A stretch of DNA of 64,000 bases from Pyxidicoccus xibeiensis (GTDB lineage: Bacteria > Myxococcota > Myxococcia > Myxococcales > Myxococcaceae): contig NZ_JAJVKV010000003.1 in the NCBI RefSeq assembly GCF_024198175.1, positions 248,001 to 312,000 of the forward strand, in the 5' to 3' direction. A program made the translations under genes and the position numbers. Below the pieces are notes generated by a model. That model was not told the origin of the DNA. It did no database searches and saw only the letters and a list, made by a program, of their open reading frames with translations. The first letter of the stretch is position 1, and the number at the start of each line of letters is the position of its first letter. Of this stretch, positions 9,601 through 17,200 are shown piece after piece.

Positions 9601-9859
9601 ACGCACCACCCGAAGGCGCGCCCACCTTGCGGCGGACGACGAACCCCTTCGCCGTCACCGGCGGAGTGGCCTGCTTCGGCTTGCGCTTGTCCAGGATCTT
9701 CTGGACCGCGGCTGTCGCCTGGTCGTCATCGAGAGAAGACGAGTGGCTCTTGACGTCGTACCCGAGCGCAGAAAGCTCGGTTACGACCTCCTTGTTGTCG
9801 AGCTCAATTCCGTGGCCCTTGAGCTCTTTGGCGATTTCGTGGACGCGCTTCTTCGACAT
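6635..9859 (-). CDS. infB: Translation initiation factor IF-2
   Basis: IF-2 is the GTPase that brings fMet-tRNA to the 30S subunit and promotes subunit joining. The 1074-residue protein begins with an IF2_N helix bundle ([19 protein letters not shown]) and a long Pro/Ala/Gly-rich spacer (about residues 80-400). The spacer includes a decapeptide Gly-Arg-Pro repeat. A second IF2_N domain follows near residue 490. The G domain has [14 protein letters not shown] (P-loop), DTPGHEAF (G3) and NKMD (G4). The C-terminal domains end in the fMet-tRNA-binding C2 region. The ATG at 9859 is preceded by AAGGG. IF-2 of this size is typical of myxobacteria. Confidence 0.97.
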   Translation of the reverse strand: MSKKRVHEIAKELKGHGIELDNKEVVTELSALGYDVKSHSSSLDDDQATAAVQKILDKRKPKQATPPVTAKGFVVRRKVGAPSGGASSDMGGEASQGDYAQANHEQSYEATASAAPTHYEEPPSAPVAEAPQAQAPVEAPRAAEPQRVEAAPETPAAPAVTTSPQPPPVAEAPQAPASVAAQTPPVTEAPRAPVEAPRAASAQPAAAAQPNPPAQERTTLPQPPPRSAVPPTVRTPSSTSTSATVVSRGPGYVQRGGPGGGRPGGPGGPGGRPGGPGGPGGRPGGPGGPGGRPGGPGGPGGRPGGPGGRPSYQGQSPSYQGPGARPGQGPVRPTAAPGTGAQPSASAAPSGPTIMVGGVPHAQVSPTGGQARPTATQAVVISRPLIQVRRVTPTAGQAKQYPMAPGRAGIPERREYKVVPDHLGRGRELVDVSKNKERGQRKRTSGDTTSVSKQELTDMVWGRVTIPIRGKKKKPTKKGAKTQITQMAEEKKVIKLQEGISVSDLGQRMGVRSADIIKKLMGLGKMATANQLVDADTAEMLAADYGWKIERVGFEVEDYLPEVEARPEDERPRPPVVTIMGHVDHGKTSLLDAIRKANVAAGEAGGITQHIGAYSISTSRGDVTFLDTPGHEAFTSMRARGADVTDIVVLVVAADDGVMPQTVEAIKHAKAAEVPIVVAINKMDVPGANLDRVKKDLATHELVPEEWGGDTIMVPVSAKTKENLDLLLENLALQAEVLELTSNPSRPSVGAIIEAKLDRGRGPVATVLVQEGTLKLGDAIVTGTHYGRVRAMTNSRGEAVKEVKPGYCAEVIGLSGVPSAGDAINVVADEKAAKQIAEHRNMKERQTELTKVNRESLEQLFAKTKAGGGPKELRVVIKADVQGSAEAVKQAVQKLSTHKVKVEVIHSGVGAITEGDVMRAAASKGVVLGFNVNPESGAEAAAKAQQVVLQSYSIIYELIDGVRTEMEGLLEPIRTERKLGRAEVRNTFNVPRLGTIAGAAVLDGVIKRGSFVRLMRENKQLFSGKMASLRRFKDDVKEVAQGFECGIGIENFNDLKPGDIIEAYEIEETRQSLS
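8938..9100 (-). repeat. 30-bp tandem repeat coding Gly/Arg/Pro decapeptides in IF-2
   Basis: About five copies of a 30-bp unit encode a decapeptide of the form [10 protein letters not shown] within the IF-2 linker. Copies differ mainly at synonymous positions. The tract is all Gly, Pro and Arg, so it should be a flexible, extended, positively charged spacer. Confidence 0.8.
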
Positions 9860-9967
9860 ATTGCCCTTGTTGGCCTTCTGCTCCGCCGACTCCGGGGCGC
9901 AGCACCCTAGTCCAAACCCGAAAATGTGTGCGAGTGGTCCTTAACACCCACTCCCCCCCTGCACCCC

Positions 9968-10276
9968 TTAGCTCCCCGTCCCCGGCTCCCATGCCTGCCC
10001 GAGCTGCGACGGGTCAACCTGCCCCGCCTTGCCGCGGAAGGCCCTTCCGAAGGCCTTCCGCTTCAGCGCCGCCGTCAGACAACCGGCACCGCACAGGTAG
10101 GCGCCCCGCCCTGGGAGCCGCCGTGCCCTGTCCACCTCGATGGCGCCCCCGGGCCCTACCACGAACCGGGTGAGCTCCGCTTGCGGTCGCTTCGACCCGC
10201 ATCCGACGCACATCCGGACCGGACCTGACTCCGCGCTCTGCTCCCCCGGCACTGAACGACCGGTCGGGCGCCCCAC
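9968..10276 (-). CDS. ylxR: YlxR/RnpM family RNA-binding protein
   Basis: YlxR (DUF448) proteins sit between nusA and infB; the Bacillus member RnpM binds RNase P RNA. The product has the family signature RMCVGCGSKRPQAELTRFV and RLPGRGAYLC, with the Cys pairs that shape the fold. I place the start at GTG 10276 because AAAGGGAGGGG precedes it at ideal distance, just after the nusA stop at 10296. An ATG at 10324 inside the end of nusA would add 16 residues and has no such site. The predicted product is 102 aa, near the family length. Confidence 0.88.
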   Translation of the reverse strand: MGRPTGRSVPGEQSAESGPVRMCVGCGSKRPQAELTRFVVGPGGAIEVDRARRLPGRGAYLCGAGCLTAALKRKAFGRAFRGKAGQVDPSQLGQAWEPGTGS

Positions 10277-10295
10277 GTCCCCTCCCTTTCCTAGC

Positions 10296-11996
10296 TTACG
10301 GTGACTTGGTGGCTTCCGCGCCACCGTCCAGGGTCACCGCCATGACGCCACGCTCGGCATTCAGCTCCGCGCGCAGCTTGGCCTCCTCCACGAGGTAGTT
10401 CTCCGCCGCGCTCTTCAGCTGGCGGGCCTTCTTGATTCCCACACCCGGCACGTCGCCCAGCTTCGCCAGGTCCTTCTCGTTGGCGATGTCCTCCACCGAC
10501 TTGTAGCCGGCGAGGATGAGCTGCTCGATGGTCTTCTCGCCGACGCCGCGCACGCGGGCCATGCGCTCGGACTGGTTGAGCTCGTCCGGGTGGCGCCGGG
10601 CCTCGGCAATCCGGGCCTGCTCCCTTTCATAATCCATGCGCGACAGCTCCGCCTGGTCCTCGACCATGCGCTTGCGCGCGGCCTCCTGCATGGCGGGGAT
10701 GCGGGCGGGGTCGATGCCGGGCAGTTGCGCCAGCATCTCCGCGTTGGCGTCGGCGATGTCGCGCGCCTGGCGGAAGCCGTGCGCGTAGAGCGTCTCCACC
10801 AGCATCTCGTTGACGCCCGGCAGCGAGCCCAGCGAGCGGTTGGCGAACTCGCGCAGCTCGCGCACCCGGCTCTCGCTGTTGATGTCCAGCTTCCAGCCGG
10901 TGAGCTGGGCGGCCAGGCGCACGTTCTGCCCGCGCCGGCCGATGGCGAGGCTGAGCTGGTCGTCCGGGACGATGAGCTCCATGGCGTGGTTGGCCTCGTC
11001 GATGATGACGCGGCTGACCTCCGCGGGGGCCAGGGCCGAGCACACGAAGCGCGCCGGGTCCTCGTCGAAGGGGACGATGTCGATCTTCTCTCCGCGCAGC
11101 TCCTGCACCACCGCCTGCACGCGGCTGCCCTTCATGCCCACGCACGCGCCCACCGGGTCCACGTCCGAGTCGCGGCTGGACACGGCAATCTTCGCCCGGC
11201 CGCCCGGCTCTCGCGCCGCCGCCTCGATGACGACGATGCCCTCGGCGATTTCCGGCACCTCCATCTCGAACAGCTTGGTGAGCAGGTTGACGGAGGCGCG
11301 GCTGAGGACGATCTGCGGGCCCTTGGACTCGCGCAGCACGTCCAGCACGTAGGCCTGGACGCGGTCGCCGGGGCGGTACGTCTCGCGCGGCACCTGCTCG
11401 CGCACCGGCAGCACGGCCTCGGCGCGGCCCAGGTCCACGATGATGTTGCCGCGCTCGAACCGGCGGGCGATGCCGGTGACGATTTCGTTCTTCCGGTCGC
11501 GGTACTCGTTGAAGACGTTCTCCCGCTCCGCGTCGCGCGTGCGCTGCAGGATGACCTGCTTGGCCGTCTGCGCCGCGATGCGGCCGAAGCCGCGGCGGAA
11601 GGTCTTCAGGCGGAGGATGTCGCCGTACTGGTCGTCCTGGGCCTTCGCCTCGGCCGCGTCCTCGTCCCGGTAGAAGATCTGGAAGACGAGCTCGTCGCCC
11701 GACTCCACTTCCATGCCCTTGCGGTGCGCCTCGGCGATGGTGATCTGATTGACGGCCTGGACCGGGTCGACGATTTCCTCGACCACGGTGATGGCCTGGA
11801 ACAGCTCCACCACGCCCTTGTCGGCGTCGTACTTGGCCTCGAGCTCGCGGTCCTGGCCAAAGTGCTTCTTGGCCGCGGTCTTCATCGCGTCCTCGAGGGT
11901 GGCAATCAGCACAGCCCGGTCGATGCCCTTGTCCTTGGCGACCTGGTCCAGGACGAGGTTGAGGTTGACGCTCGGGTTGGCTTGCTGCGTGGGCAT
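10296..11996 (-). CDS. nusA: Transcription termination/antitermination factor NusA
   Basis: NusA binds RNA polymerase and nascent RNA and tunes pausing, termination and antitermination. In order the 566 residues show the N-terminal polymerase-binding domain (1-130), an S1 domain, and two KH domains. These include [21 protein letters not shown] and [21 protein letters not shown]. Acidic and helix-hairpin-helix repeats follow at the C-terminus ([19 protein letters not shown]). TAGGAGAAG lies 5 bases before the ATG. It is the second gene of the operon, 62 bases after rimP. Confidence 0.97.
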   Translation of the reverse strand: MPTQQANPSVNLNLVLDQVAKDKGIDRAVLIATLEDAMKTAAKKHFGQDRELEAKYDADKGVVELFQAITVVEEIVDPVQAVNQITIAEAHRKGMEVESGDELVFQIFYRDEDAAEAKAQDDQYGDILRLKTFRRGFGRIAAQTAKQVILQRTRDAERENVFNEYRDRKNEIVTGIARRFERGNIIVDLGRAEAVLPVREQVPRETYRPGDRVQAYVLDVLRESKGPQIVLSRASVNLLTKLFEMEVPEIAEGIVVIEAAAREPGGRAKIAVSSRDSDVDPVGACVGMKGSRVQAVVQELRGEKIDIVPFDEDPARFVCSALAPAEVSRVIIDEANHAMELIVPDDQLSLAIGRRGQNVRLAAQLTGWKLDINSESRVRELREFANRSLGSLPGVNEMLVETLYAHGFRQARDIADANAEMLAQLPGIDPARIPAMQEAARKRMVEDQAELSRMDYEREQARIAEARRHPDELNQSERMARVRGVGEKTIEQLILAGYKSVEDIANEKDLAKLGDVPGVGIKKARQLKSAAENYLVEEAKLRAELNAERGVMAVTLDGGAEATKSP

Positions 11997-12058
11997 GGTC
12001 TTCTCCTAAAAGGGTCCACGGGCGCCCTCGCACGGAGGGGCACCCTGTATGTCGACGT

Positions 12059-12544
12059 CTAGAACTCGAACTCCAGGTTCGCCTTGGCGATGTCCTTGAA
12101 GAGGATGTGGAAGGTTCCGGCCCCTTCCACCTCCACCGAGATGCCGTCGCCTGCCACCTCGGTCAGCGTGCCGGTGAAGTTCTTGCGCGGGGGGTCTCCC
12201 ACCGGCCCGAAGCTCTTCACCTTCACCTTCTGTCCCTTCACCCGCTCGAAGTGCGCCGGCTTCTTCAGCGGCCGGTTCACCCCGGGACTGGAGACCTCCA
12301 GGCTGTACTCGTGGGGGATGAAGTCCTCCACGTCGAGCGACGGGTCCACCGCGCGCGACACCTGGCTGCACTCCTCCAGCCCCACCCTGCCACCCGGCTT
12401 GTCGATGAACAGCCGAAGCACCCAGCCCTCGCGCTCCCGGACGAACTCCACTTCCAGAAGCTCGAGGCCTTCACCCGCGACGATGGGCTCGAGCAGGCTG
12501 GCGGCCTTCTCCTCCACCGTCTGCTTGAGGGTCTTCTCCGTCAT
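12059..12544 (-). CDS. rimP: Ribosome maturation factor RimP
   Basis: RimP is needed for 30S maturation and leads the nusA-infB operon in most bacteria. The 161-residue product shows both family domains: the N-terminal part with GLELLEVEFVREREGWVLRL and DKPGGRVGLEECSQVSR, and the junction DFIPHEYSLEVSSPGVNRPL. The SH3-like C-terminus follows. The reading frame is open far upstream, but only the part from ATG 12544 matches the family, and the upstream part overlaps the divergent nitrilase gene. No tRNA gene precedes it, unlike the metY-rimP order of E. coli. Confidence 0.94.
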   Translation of the reverse strand: MTEKTLKQTVEEKAASLLEPIVAGEGLELLEVEFVREREGWVLRLFIDKPGGRVGLEECSQVSRAVDPSLDVEDFIPHEYSLEVSSPGVNRPLKKPAHFERVKGQKVKVKSFGPVGDPPRKNFTGTLTEVAGDGISVEVEGAGTFHILFKDIAKANLEFEF

Positions 12545-12626
12545 ACCGGGAAACAGGTCTCCAAAAACGCGAAAAGCGGGCACGCGGCCCACTTTTCGAG
12601 GTTCGACATCGAAAAATGTGGGGGCG

Positions 12627-12656
12627 TCCGTAGCACACGCCCCGTCGGGGTGTAAA
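12627..12656 (-). promoter_or_regulatory. Candidate promoter of the rimP-nusA-infB operon
   Basis: TTTACA (12656-12651) and TACGGA (12632-12627) are 18 bases apart on the minus strand, giving a predicted start near 12620 and a leader of about 75 bases. A TACGG-type -10 is also seen in other candidate promoters of this window, which supports the call modestly. Confidence 0.4.
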
Positions 12657-12751
12657 GGAAGGACGCACCCTCCTGCTCCGGGTGAAACCTGCCCGACAGG
12701 GCAAGGAATTCCCAGGGGTTCCACGACCCGGACGGGCGTTATAACGGGCCC

Positions 12752-13555
12752 ATGCACCTCATCGCCGCCGCGCAGATGGTGTCCACCGCGGACAAGAGCC
12801 ACAACCTGGAGGTCGCCACCCGCCTCGTGCGGCAGGCGGCCGGGCTGGGGGCCCGCCTGGTGGGCCTGCCGGAGAACTTCTCCTGGATGGGCCCGGAGCC
12901 GGAGCGCCAGGGTGCCGCCGAGGCCCTGGACGGCCCGACGCTCTCCCGGATGGCCGCCCTGGCCCGCGAGCTGAGGCTCACCCTGCTGGCCGGCAGCGTC
13001 CTGGAGGCCGGAGCGCCGGGGGGCCGCCTGTACAACACCAGCGTCCTCTTCGGCCCTGACGGTGATCGGCTGGCGGTGTACCGGAAGATGCACCTGTTCG
13101 ACGTGGAGGTGGGAGACGGGGCCACCTACCAGGAGTCCGCGGCGGTGGCGCCGGGGACGGAGGTGGTGGCGGCGGACACACAGGTGGGGCGGCTGGGCCT
13201 GTCCGTCTGCTACGACCTGCGCTTCCCGGAGCTGTACCGGCGGCTGTCGAAAGACGGCGCCACCCTGCTCGCCGTGCCGGCGGCCTTCACGCTGATGACG
13301 GGCAAGGACCACTGGGAGGTGCTCCTGCGGGCGCGGGCCATCGAAAACCAGGCCTACGTGCTCGCACCTGCCCAGGGTGGGCGCCACTCCGCCAACCGCC
13401 TTACCTATGGCCACGCCATGGTGGTGGACCCGTGGGGGCTGGTGACGGCGCGGGCGTCGGAGGGAGAGGGGCTGGCGCTGGCGCCCGTAGACCCGGAACT
13501 CCAGGCGCGCATCCGCCGCAACCTGCCCTGCCTGCAGCACCGGCGGTTGGACTAG
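12752..13555 (+). CDS. Carbon-nitrogen hydrolase (nitrilase superfamily, Nit1-like amidase)
   Basis: The 267-residue protein has the full Glu-Lys-Cys nitrilase-fold triad: Glu in LVGLPENFSWMG, Lys in YRKMHLFDVEV and Cys in GLSVCYDLRFPELYR. The LRFPELYR and HLFDVEV motifs resemble the deaminated-glutathione amidase (Nit1) and omega-amidase branch, so repair of deaminated metabolites is likely; exact substrate is inference. It is divergent from rimP. TATAAC lies only 7 bases before the ATG, so the mRNA may be nearly leaderless. Confidence 0.9.
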   Translation: MHLIAAAQMVSTADKSHNLEVATRLVRQAAGLGARLVGLPENFSWMGPEPERQGAAEALDGPTLSRMAALARELRLTLLAGSVLEAGAPGGRLYNTSVLFGPDGDRLAVYRKMHLFDVEVGDGATYQESAAVAPGTEVVAADTQVGRLGLSVCYDLRFPELYRRLSKDGATLLAVPAAFTLMTGKDHWEVLLRARAIENQAYVLAPAQGGRHSANRLTYGHAMVVDPWGLVTARASEGEGLALAPVDPELQARIRRNLPCLQHRRLD

Positions 13556-13629
13556 CGTGTGGGTGGCCGGGCCCGTTACCCACGGGTCCCCTCCCCCGCT
13601 ACACTGCAGCCTCCCGGAATGCCCCCTAC

Positions 13630-14103
13630 GTGAACGGACGACGTTGGCCCCCCATGCTGCTCGCGCTCGCGCTCTCGGCCTCGCCGCTCGGCTGCACCGA
13701 CGACGAGACGCCGCCAGCGCCCGTGGCGCCCTCGCGTCCCACGCCGCAGCCGCGCGCGCACCTGCGCGGGCTGAAGGGTGACGTGCAGATAAAGCGCGCC
13801 ACCGCCGACGACTGGAGCGCCGCGCACGAGGGGCTCCCCCTGTTCGAGAACGACAAGGTGCGCACCGAGGCCAATGCCCTCGCGGACCTCGTCTTCGCCA
13901 ATGACGGCGGCACGGTGCACCTGGGCGCGGACTCGCTCATCGGCGTGGCGGAGACGCGCCCCCGGCCGGGCCAGCAGCGCACGGACCTGACGGTGCTGCG
14001 CGGCCGCATCGACGCCGAGCTGGAGCAGCCCTCCACGCAGTCCCTCTCCGTCACCACCCCCGCGGCCACCATCCAGGCAGGAAGGGAGATTGTCTTCCAA
14101 TGA
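13630..14103 (+). CDS. FecR-domain lipoprotein (157 aa)
   Basis: A GTG at 13630 opens a frame with a twin-Arg n-region, a hydrophobic stretch and Cys near residue 22 (SASPLGCTD), which suggests a lipoprotein, although Pro at -3 is unusual. From about residue 45 a FecR-type domain is visible (LRGLKGDVQIKRATADDW, ENDKVRTEANALADLVF, TVLRGRIDAEL). The chain stops at AATIQAGREIVFQ, short of the usual end of the fold. The next gene starts inside its stop (ATGA overlap), so the two proteins are made together. The role is probably in the cell envelope, with unknown ligand. Confidence 0.75.
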   Translation: MNGRRWPPMLLALALSASPLGCTDDETPPAPVAPSRPTPQPRAHLRGLKGDVQIKRATADDWSAAHEGLPLFENDKVRTEANALADLVFANDGGTVHLGADSLIGVAETRPRPGQQRTDLTVLRGRIDAELEQPSTQSLSVTTPAATIQAGREIVFQ

Positions 14104-14984
14104 AGGCCCTGTTCCTGCTCGCATGGCTGGGCGCCGCGTCGGTGGACACGGCGGTGGTGGGCCCCAACGAGACGCTGCGCCAGGTGGCGGAGCGCACGGT
14201 GGGGGACCCGAGCGCCGCCGAGGAAATCCAGGCGCTCAACGGGCTGAAGTCGGACACGGTGGCCGCGGGCACGCGGCTGAAGGTGCCCGGCCCGGACCGC
14301 GCGCTGGCGCTCAAGGCGCTGGAGACGGCGCGCACGCTGGTGGCGGGCATGCGCTCGCCCGGGGCCACGGCCCGGCTCAAGGAGGCGGAGGCGCACTTCC
14401 GCGCCGCCCGCTATGCCCAGGCCTCCGAGGCGGCCAACGCGGCCGGCAAGCAGGTGGCGGACGCGCCGTCGCCGCAGCCGTCCGCGTTCTCCGTGGAGGT
14501 GGGCGCGGATGGAGGCTCCACCACCGTCAGCGTGAGCAAGGGGCCCGCGGTGCGCGTGGAGGCCGAGGGCGTCACCCAGCCGGTCGCCATGGGTGAGTCC
14601 GTGCGCGTGGAGCGCGGCCGCCCGCCCCCCGCGCCCCCGCCCCCCCTGGTGGCGCCGCGCCCCGGGTTGCCGGAGGATGGGGAGACGCTGAAGCGGCGCC
14701 CGGACAAGGCAGGCCGGCTGGGCCCGGTGAAGCTGGCCTGGGCGGCCGTCCCCGAGGCCGACCGCTACGAGGTGGAAGTGCTGAGCGACACCGATGGAAC
14801 CGCTGTCTTCGTCCAGACCGTCTCCGCCCCGGAGGCGAAGCTGCCCGTGCTGCCGGCGGGCCGCTACCGGTGGACGGTGCGGGCGGTGGGCGCGACGGGC
14901 CGCTCGGAGCCGAGCGCCGCCCGGCGCTTCGAGCTGGTGTCGGAGCGGCTGAAGCTCGAAGTGCAGAAGGGTCAGTGGCAGTAG
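14100..14984 (+). CDS. Exported LysM-like/Fn3-like envelope protein (294 aa)
   Basis: A short signal-like start (MKALFLLAWLGAASVDT) is followed by a LysM-like segment (GPNETLRQVAERTVGDPSAA, then GLKSDTVAAGTRLKVPG), suggesting peptidoglycan binding. A helical TPR-like stretch (residues 60-120) follows. Next comes a FecR-like beta segment around SVEVGADGGSTTVSVSKG and a Pro-rich linker. A C-terminal Fn3-like domain (YEVEVLSDTDGTAVF, LPAGRYRWTVRAVG) completes the chain. It overlaps the FecR lipoprotein gene by 4 bases and is 19 bases from the HD-GYP sensor gene, so the three probably form one operon. Domain calls are by eye. Confidence 0.75.
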   Translation: MKALFLLAWLGAASVDTAVVGPNETLRQVAERTVGDPSAAEEIQALNGLKSDTVAAGTRLKVPGPDRALALKALETARTLVAGMRSPGATARLKEAEAHFRAARYAQASEAANAAGKQVADAPSPQPSAFSVEVGADGGSTTVSVSKGPAVRVEAEGVTQPVAMGESVRVERGRPPPAPPPPLVAPRPGLPEDGETLKRRPDKAGRLGPVKLAWAAVPEADRYEVEVLSDTDGTAVFVQTVSAPEAKLPVLPAGRYRWTVRAVGATGRSEPSAARRFELVSERLKLEVQKGQWQ

Positions 14985-15003
14985 CCACCGGAGGAGCAGC
15001 ACC

Positions 15004-16719
15004 GTGCGCCTTTTCAAAGCCATCCTCCTGTTGATGCTGGTGGTCAGCTTCGTGCCCACGCTGATGGTGGGCTGGCTCTCCGTGTCCCATACGCGCGAGC
15101 TGCTGGTGCGCGACGCCCAGGAGCTGGCGCAGGAGCGGGTGAAGCAGCTTCGCCTCAAGGCGGAGGTCTTCCTCAACGAGCCCACCGACACGGTGCTGGG
15201 CCTGGCCCGCGTGCCCGGCTTCTTCGGGCTGCCGATGGAGGCGCAGCAGACGCACCTGGCGTCGGTGCTCACGCAGCGGCGCGAGGTGCTGGCCCTCACC
15301 ATCTTCGGCCCGGACCGCAAGCGGCTGCCGGGGCTGCAGGCCTTCTCCAGGCACGACGTGTCCCCCACCGCGCTGGCCGCGCACGAGGAGCGTGCCCGCG
15401 CGCTGCTGGAGGGCATGGAGGGGCTGCGCTACGCGGACGCGGTGATGGAGCCGGGCCGGGGCGAGCCGGTGCTGACCCTGGCCTTCCCCGTGGGCGAGCC
15501 CGTGAAGGGCTACGTCGCGGCGGACCTGTCCCTGGCCGGGCTGCGGCGGATGCTGGAGCAGGAGCGCGTGGGCAGCACGGGCTTCGCGTACCTGGCGGAC
15601 CGGCACGGGCACCTCGTCGTCGGGGGCGGCGGCGTGGCGGGGCTGGGCGAGGACGTGTCGAAGCGCACGCCCGTGGCGCATCTGCTGAAGCAGCTGGAGG
15701 GCCGGCCGGAAGCCGAGCCGCTGGAGCTGTTCCACGTGGGCAACTTCGGCGAGGGCCGGGACGCGGTGGTGGCCGCGTACACGGTGCTGCCGGAGGCCGG
15801 CTGGGCCATCCTCTCCGAGCAGCCGGTGGAGCACGCCTACCGCCAGGTGGAGGCCATGGAGCGGCGCATCCTCCTGGGCCTGGGCGCGGCCATCCTGGTG
15901 GCCGTGGTGCTGGCGGCGCTCTTCTCCCGCAACCTGACGCGGCCCCTCAAGGGCTTCATCTCCGGCGCGCTGGAGCTGGCGCGCGGCAAGTTCGGCGTGG
16001 AGGTGAACATCCCGCAGAAGAACGAGCTGGGCGAGCTGGCCCAGACGTTCAACTACATGAGCAAGCAGCTGCTCGCGTACGACATGGAGAACCGCGGCCT
16101 CTACGAGAGCCTGGAGAAGGGCTACCTGGAGACCATCGTCGCGCTGGCCAACTCCATCGACTCGAAGGACGCGTACACGCGCGGCCACAGCCAGCGCGTG
16201 GGCGACGTGGCGGTGCAGATTGGGCGCGAGCTGAGCCTCACCGAGCGCGAGCTGCGGCAGCTGCAGTACGGCGGCATCCTCCACGACATCGGCAAGATTG
16301 GCATCGTCGAGTCCATCCTCTGCAAGCAGTCGCGGCTGACGGACCAGGAGATGGCCATCATGCGCGAGCACCCGGCCATCGGTGACGCCATCATCGGCCC
16401 GGTGAGCTTCCTGGGTGCGGTGCGCGCGTGCGTGCGCCACCACCACGAGCGCTGGGACGGCACCGGCTACCCGGACCGCCTCAAGGGCGAGGACATCCCC
16501 CTGCTGGCCCGCATCGTCGCCTGCGCGGACACCTTCGACGCGTGCACCTCCACCCGCCCATACCAGAAGGCCATGCCGCTGGAGAAGGCGATGGAAATCC
16601 TGGACAACCTCAGCGGCGCGCAGCTGGACCCGCAGGTGGTGCTGGCGCTGCGGCGGGTGCTGGCGCAGCAGGGCGTGCGCCTGGAAGGCCACCGGCTGCC
16701 GGTCAAGCTCGCGTCCTGA
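15004..16719 (+). CDS. Membrane sensor with HAMP and HD-GYP c-di-GMP phosphodiesterase domain
   Basis: Two membrane segments (about residues 5-27 and 287-308) flank a periplasmic Cache-like sensor region. A HAMP linker follows (FSRNLTRPLKGF to about 360). The C-terminal half is an HD-GYP domain, with the HD pair in GGILHDIGKIGIVE and the signature HHHERWDGTGYPDRL. HD-GYP enzymes hydrolyse c-di-GMP; all listed motif residues are intact, so activity is likely. GTG start with GGAGGAG upstream. Its position after the FecR and LysM genes suggests that the sensed signal lies in the envelope; the ligand is unknown. Confidence 0.92.
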   Translation: MRLFKAILLLMLVVSFVPTLMVGWLSVSHTRELLVRDAQELAQERVKQLRLKAEVFLNEPTDTVLGLARVPGFFGLPMEAQQTHLASVLTQRREVLALTIFGPDRKRLPGLQAFSRHDVSPTALAAHEERARALLEGMEGLRYADAVMEPGRGEPVLTLAFPVGEPVKGYVAADLSLAGLRRMLEQERVGSTGFAYLADRHGHLVVGGGGVAGLGEDVSKRTPVAHLLKQLEGRPEAEPLELFHVGNFGEGRDAVVAAYTVLPEAGWAILSEQPVEHAYRQVEAMERRILLGLGAAILVAVVLAALFSRNLTRPLKGFISGALELARGKFGVEVNIPQKNELGELAQTFNYMSKQLLAYDMENRGLYESLEKGYLETIVALANSIDSKDAYTRGHSQRVGDVAVQIGRELSLTERELRQLQYGGILHDIGKIGIVESILCKQSRLTDQEMAIMREHPAIGDAIIGPVSFLGAVRACVRHHHERWDGTGYPDRLKGEDIPLLARIVACADTFDACTSTRPYQKAMPLEKAMEILDNLSGAQLDPQVVLALRRVLAQQGVRLEGHRLPVKLAS

Positions 16720-16815
16720 AGGCCGCGTGGAGCGGGCGTGCTCGCGCCCCGCGCCACCGCGCCGGAAGGATGGTAGGCAGGGCCCGTCGCTGTTGAGACT
16801 TCGGAAGGTGGAACC

Positions 16816-17169
16816 TTGAGTTTCTGGGACCGCATCAAGCCCGCCGCAAAGCCCGTCACCGGGACGGACGTCCGCGTGTCGCCGGACGGCGCCCGGCTGG
16901 AGCTGGGCTGGGACGACGGGGCGAGGACGGCCGCCTCCGCGCAGGTGCTGCGCCAGCAGTGCCCCTGTGCCGGGTGCGTGGACGAGTGGACGAACCAGCG
17001 CACCCTGGACGCGGCGAAGGTGCCCGCGGACCTGCGCATCAAGGAAGTGCAGCCGGTGGGCAACTACGCGCTGGCCTTCGTCTTCAGCGACGGCCACACC
17101 ACCGGCATCTACCCCTGGAAGCTGCTGCGAGACATCACCGCCGGGCCGGACAGCGGGCCCACGGCCTGA
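16816..17169 (+). CDS. DUF971 family protein
   Basis: The 117-residue product resembles DUF971, the domain also found at the N-terminus of gamma-butyrobetaine hydroxylases. It shows GARLELGWDDGAR, CPCAGCVDEWT and a closing YALAFVFSDGHTTGIYPWKLLRDI. In stand-alone form it has been linked to Fe-S or Mrp-type proteins by gene context; no function is proven here. It starts at TTG, supported by GGAAGGTGG 4 bases before. The Cys pair in CPCAGC could bind metal. It is followed 31 bases later by the kinase gene. Confidence 0.85.
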   Translation: MSFWDRIKPAAKPVTGTDVRVSPDGARLELGWDDGARTAASAQVLRQQCPCAGCVDEWTNQRTLDAAKVPADLRIKEVQPVGNYALAFVFSDGHTTGIYPWKLLRDITAGPDSGPTA

Positions 17170-17200
17170 GCGCGGGCCCCGTCACCCCTGGAGGCCGTCC

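Noticed and set aside
12544..12752. tRNA (metY-like) gene ahead of rimP
   Set aside because: No cloverleaf with T-loop GTTCRA or acceptor pairing was found in this gap.
13557..13584. Terminator after the nitrilase gene
   Set aside because: Only a 6-bp stem with a 13-base loop and no T-tract.
14090..14110. Frameshift splitting a FecR gene in two
   Set aside because: The second gene has its own ATG, signal-like start and ATGA overlap with the first, so two genes are simpler; a comparison with relatives could reopen this.
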